This document shows positions 15,079-17,655 of a stretch of DNA of 17,655 nt, one piece after another (the stretch's first letter is position 1; every line of letters starts with the position of its first letter). Both the position numbers and the translations under genes were made by a program. The notes beneath the pieces were generated by a model that ran no database searches, was not told the origin of the DNA, and saw only the letters and a list, made by a program, of their open reading frames with translations. Source of the DNA: JBOGGN01 sp050744165 (GTDB lineage: Bacteria > Actinomycetota > Acidimicrobiia > Acidimicrobiales > Palsa-688); contig JBOGGN010000222.1 in NCBI GenBank assembly GCA_050744165.1, forward strand, positions 1-17,655, in the 5' to 3' direction.

Positions 15079-15100
15079 CCTTCGGAGGAACCTCCGGAGG
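15079..15100. promoter_or_regulatory. Near-perfect 10-bp dyad in the divergent intergenic region
   Basis: CCTTCGGAGG (15079-15088) and CCTCCGGAGG (15091-15100) form an inverted repeat with a 2-nt centre and one G-T position. It lies about 130 nt before the Gln/Tyr-rich start on one side and 140 nt before the response regulator on the other. It could be an operator for either gene or a structural hairpin. Confidence 0.3.
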
Positions 15101-15139
15101 CGATGCGTTCGACAGGTCGTTCGGGAGCCTTCGCAGTAC

Positions 15140-15156
15140 CATGAATCGCCATGAAT
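15140..15156 (+). promoter_or_regulatory. Phased CATGAAT direct repeat, possible response-regulator site
   Basis: Two exact CATGAAT heptamers at 15140-15146 and 15150-15156, one helical turn apart (10-bp period), lie about 83 nt upstream of the response regulator ATG. OmpR/PhoB-family regulators bind tandem direct repeats with about one-turn spacing, so this could be an autoregulatory site. Binding is inferred from spacing only. Confidence 0.35.
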
Positions 15157-15238
15157 AGGCGCCCGGCCGACCACCGAGGTGCCGCGCGCCGCCATCATGG
15201 CCGTCGGGATCTGCCCCGTGCAATGATCGGAACCTGAC

Positions 15239-15943
15239 ATGAGTCGCCACATCCTGGTCGTCGACGACGACGCCGGAGTCAGGACCGCCGTTTCCTGGCG
15301 GCTCCAGGCGGATGGCTACTCGGTGTCGGAGGCGCCCGATGGCACCAGCGCCCTTGAGCAGATCCAGTCGGCCACTCCGGACCTGGTGATCTTGGACTTG
15401 GGCCTCCCCGGCGTCGGAGGGCTCGACGTGTTGCGCAAGGTGCGCTACGACGGGAGGGCCAACCCGGCCCGCCAGCTGCCGATCATCGTGCTCTCGGGTC
15501 ACGGCGCCGAGACCGATCGGGTTGTCGGCCTCGACCTTGGTGCCGACGACTACTTGGTGAAGCCGTTTTCCATCGGAGAGCTTGCGGCCCGGATCCGTTC
15601 CGTCTTGCGCCGGGTGGATCCAATGGCGTGGTCGACGGGCGCCGAGCCGTCCTCGGCCGGCCTCTATATGGAGGAGGCGGCGCGGGAGGTCGCAGTCGAT
15701 GGGACCGTGGTCGACCTGACAGCCAAGGAATTTGACCTTCTTGCCTTCCTCTGGCGACACCCTCGGCAGGTGTTCACCCGGGCCGACCTCCTACATCACG
15801 TCTGGAGCAGTGCCCCGGACTGGCAATGCGAGGCCACAGTGACCGAACACGTTCATCGGTTGCGACAGAAACTGGAACATGACCAACCCCACCAGCGCTG
15901 GATCCGTACCGTCCGCGGCGTCGGTTACCGGTTGGAGCCCTGA
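15239..15943 (+). CDS. OmpR/PhoB-family response regulator
   Basis: A 234-residue DNA-binding regulator of a two-component system. The receiver domain (about 4-118) has the acidic pair in VVDDD (7-11), the phospho-acceptor Asp53 (LVILDLGLPG), the conserved Ser86 (IIVLSGHG) and Lys108 (DDYLVKPFS). The C-terminal winged helix (about 140-232) shows the OmpR pattern LTAKEFDLLAFLWRHPRQVF, TRADLLHHVW, the recognition region TVTEHVHRLRQKLE and the closing RTVRGVGYRLEP. The ATG at 15239 starts right at the receiver domain. The histidine kinase gene starts 2 nt after its stop, so they are co-transcribed and probably translationally coupled. Target genes are not evident, although possible sites exist in its own upstream region. 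Confidence 0.95.
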   Translation: MSRHILVVDDDAGVRTAVSWRLQADGYSVSEAPDGTSALEQIQSATPDLVILDLGLPGVGGLDVLRKVRYDGRANPARQLPIIVLSGHGAETDRVVGLDLGADDYLVKPFSIGELAARIRSVLRRVDPMAWSTGAEPSSAGLYMEEAAREVAVDGTVVDLTAKEFDLLAFLWRHPRQVFTRADLLHHVWSSAPDWQCEATVTEHVHRLRQKLEHDQPHQRWIRTVRGVGYRLEP

Positions 15944-15945
15944 CG

Positions 15946-17634
15946 TTGGCGTCTGTGGCTCCGGTCGCGCAGCCGGACGACCTCGACGACGCCGACCGAC
16001 TGGCGGTGCTGGAGTGCCAGACACGGATCCTGGAGCTGATCGCAACAGGGACCGGCTTGCACGAGATCCTCGACGGCATCGCGGCCGCCCTGGAAGGGTT
16101 GATCGACGGGTGCCATTGCTCGGTTCTTCTTCTCGATCCGGTGACCTCCACCTTGCACTATGGCGCTGCCCCGTCACTGCCGAGGGCCTACTCGCAGAGC
16201 ATTGACGGCGTCATGATCGGGCCAGACGTCGGCTCTTGCGGCACTGCCGTCTATTGGGGCACGCCGGTGATTGCCGAGGATATCGAGACCGACCCCCATT
16301 GGGATCGCTACCGGCACCTGGCGCGCCCATATGGCTTGCGTTCTTGCTGGGCGACCCCCATCCGCGCTCGTAACGGAGTCGTCGGCACGTTCACGGTCTA
16401 CCGCCATCACCCCCACCAGCCCCGGATCCGCGAGCAGCGGTTGGTCGAACAGTTCACCCACCTGGCCTCGATCGCCATCGACCACAGCGCCGTGCACCAA
16501 GCACTTCGCGACAGCGAAGAGCGCTTCCGCCGGGCATTCGAGGACAACGCCGTCGGTATGGCCCTGGCCACGACCGAGGGCCAGGTCATCCTGGTCAACC
16601 GCACTTTGCAGGAGATCCTCGGCCGATCCGAGTCCGAATTGCTCGACGGACGGCTCCAGGACATCTTTACGCCACTGACACCCGACATCACGACCGCGGA
16701 GTTGCTGGAGCGACGGCTGGCCGGAGACAACACCGTCTCGCCGTTCGAAGCCCGTGGGATCCGGTCCGACGGCACCGCGGTGGTGATTCGGGGCATCGTT
16801 TCCGTCGTTCGCGCCGCCGCCGGTGGCCCCTCGCAGCTCTGTCTCAATCTGGCCGACGTCACCGAACGGCGAGCCGCCCAGCGCGCCGAGGCCGCACTCC
16901 GGGAAGCGGAGGTGGCTCGCAGCGCGGCCGAGGCCGCGAGCCGGGCCAAATCGGCGTTGGTGGCGACCCTGAGTCACGAGGTCCGCACTCCACTCCAGGC
17001 CATTACCGGATTCACAGAGCTGCTGGCCAGCCTGGACATGCCCGTCGACCGGCGTCTTGCCGCGCTGGGCCACATACAGGCGGCGTCCGAGCACATCCTT
17101 TGGCTCGTGGGCGACGTCTTGGACGTGGCCCGGCTCGAAGCGGGCGGACCTCCGGTCGACATCGAAGACGTCGAGGTAACGACGGTGACCACCGAGGTCA
17201 TTGACATGCTCCAACCCCTCGCTGCGGATCGCAAGATATCCCTGGGTCAGGACCCTTCCGGCGTGTCCGTCCGGGCCGATCGCCGCCGATTGCGCCAAGC
17301 GCTGATCAACCTGGTCACCAACGGCGTGCGCTACAACCAAGCGGCCGGCTTGGTGCAGGTAAGTGCCCTTCGAGAGGGATCCCGGGTCGTGATCACCGTC
17401 CGGGACTCGGGGCGCGGGATTCCGCCCGAACGCCTTCAGCGCCTCTTTGTTCCCTTCGACCGCCTCGACGCCGAAGACGGCCCCGAGCCGGGCGTCGGGC
17501 TAGGACTGGTCCTCGCTCGCGGCCTCATCGAGGCTATGGACGGCCAACTCGAGGTCGACAGCGTCGTCAACGAAGGGACATCGGTCCGGTTCAGCCTGCC
17601 TGCCGCCGACCCGCCCCGCGAGCCGGCGGCATAA
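15946..17634 (+). CDS. Soluble GAF-PAS hybrid sensor histidine kinase
   Basis: A 562-residue kinase, partner of the preceding regulator. Domains in order: GAF (about 22-185; GPDVGSCGTAVYWGTPVIAE, then GLRSCWATPI), PAS (about 187-310; FEDNAVGMALATTEGQVILV ... NLADVTERR), a short coiled coil (311-335), HisKA with the phosphorylated His344 (TLSHEVRTPLQ), and HATPase_c with the N box (LINLVTNGVRYN; Asn459), G1 box (DSGRGI; Asp487) and G2 box (GVGLGL; 516-521). There is no membrane segment, so it senses a cytoplasmic signal or ligand. The TTG at 15946 is chosen for its GGAG eight nt upstream and its position 2 nt after the regulator stop; a GTG three codons later is the alternative. The gene ends 21 nt before the window end. 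Confidence 0.95.
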   Translation: MASVAPVAQPDDLDDADRLAVLECQTRILELIATGTGLHEILDGIAAALEGLIDGCHCSVLLLDPVTSTLHYGAAPSLPRAYSQSIDGVMIGPDVGSCGTAVYWGTPVIAEDIETDPHWDRYRHLARPYGLRSCWATPIRARNGVVGTFTVYRHHPHQPRIREQRLVEQFTHLASIAIDHSAVHQALRDSEERFRRAFEDNAVGMALATTEGQVILVNRTLQEILGRSESELLDGRLQDIFTPLTPDITTAELLERRLAGDNTVSPFEARGIRSDGTAVVIRGIVSVVRAAAGGPSQLCLNLADVTERRAAQRAEAALREAEVARSAAEAASRAKSALVATLSHEVRTPLQAITGFTELLASLDMPVDRRLAALGHIQAASEHILWLVGDVLDVARLEAGGPPVDIEDVEVTTVTTEVIDMLQPLAADRKISLGQDPSGVSVRADRRRLRQALINLVTNGVRYNQAAGLVQVSALREGSRVVITVRDSGRGIPPERLQRLFVPFDRLDAEDGPEPGVGLGLVLARGLIEAMDGQLEVDSVVNEGTSVRFSLPAADPPREPAA

Positions 17635-17655
17635 CAGCTCCTATCGGTGCCGAGG

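Overview
The window looks like a chromosomal segment of a high-GC Gram-positive bacterium, probably Actinomycetota. The evidence is a strongly GC-rich sequence, frequent GTG and TTG starts, GTGA/ATGA stop-start overlaps, a tRNA gene without an encoded CCA end, and families typical of actinobacteria (DUF4012 next to a Wzz/BY-kinase, an AbrB-type antitoxin with a small partner). I cannot place the organism more precisely.

Region 1 (1-8669, + strand) is an exopolysaccharide or capsule cluster of six genes. In order they are a DUF4012 protein (5' end outside the window), a Wzz-type chain-length regulator fused to a BY tyrosine autokinase, a Wzy/O-antigen-ligase-like polymerase, a Wzx-type flippase, a polysaccharide pyruvyl transferase and a GT4-like glycosyltransferase. 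The last four are joined by 4-nt GTGA/ATGA overlaps, so they are probably translationally coupled. Together they describe Wzx/Wzy-dependent synthesis: sugars are assembled and pyruvylated inside, flipped, polymerised outside, and length is set by the kinase.

Region 2 (8670-11494) is a decayed accessory strip. It holds an unidentified ORF fragment with an internal stop, an intact tRNA-Ala(TGC), the C-terminal tail of a flavin amine oxidase on the minus strand, two tandem 62-bp hairpin repeats, a secreted-type domain ORF without a signal peptide, a frameshifted Phd/YefM antitoxin, and a minus-strand single-chain PheRS-like ligase (PheS core plus FDX-ACB; SrmL-type?) carrying two compensating indels.

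Region 3 (11495-14949) carries an AbrB/MazE-type antitoxin overlapping a PIN-like partner by 4 nt, probably from a leaderless promoter. On the minus strand follow a membrane-anchored BNR/Asp-box (sialidase-fold) protein and a small Gln/Tyr-rich protein of unknown function.

Region 4 (14950-17655, + strand) is a two-component system: an OmpR/PhoB-type response regulator followed 2 nt later by a soluble GAF-PAS histidine kinase. The intergenic region upstream contains a dyad and a phased CATGAAT direct repeat that could be regulator sites. The best candidates for something little described are the broken PheRS-like ligase, the hairpin repeat pair, the AbrB/PIN-like pair and the Gln/Tyr-rich protein.
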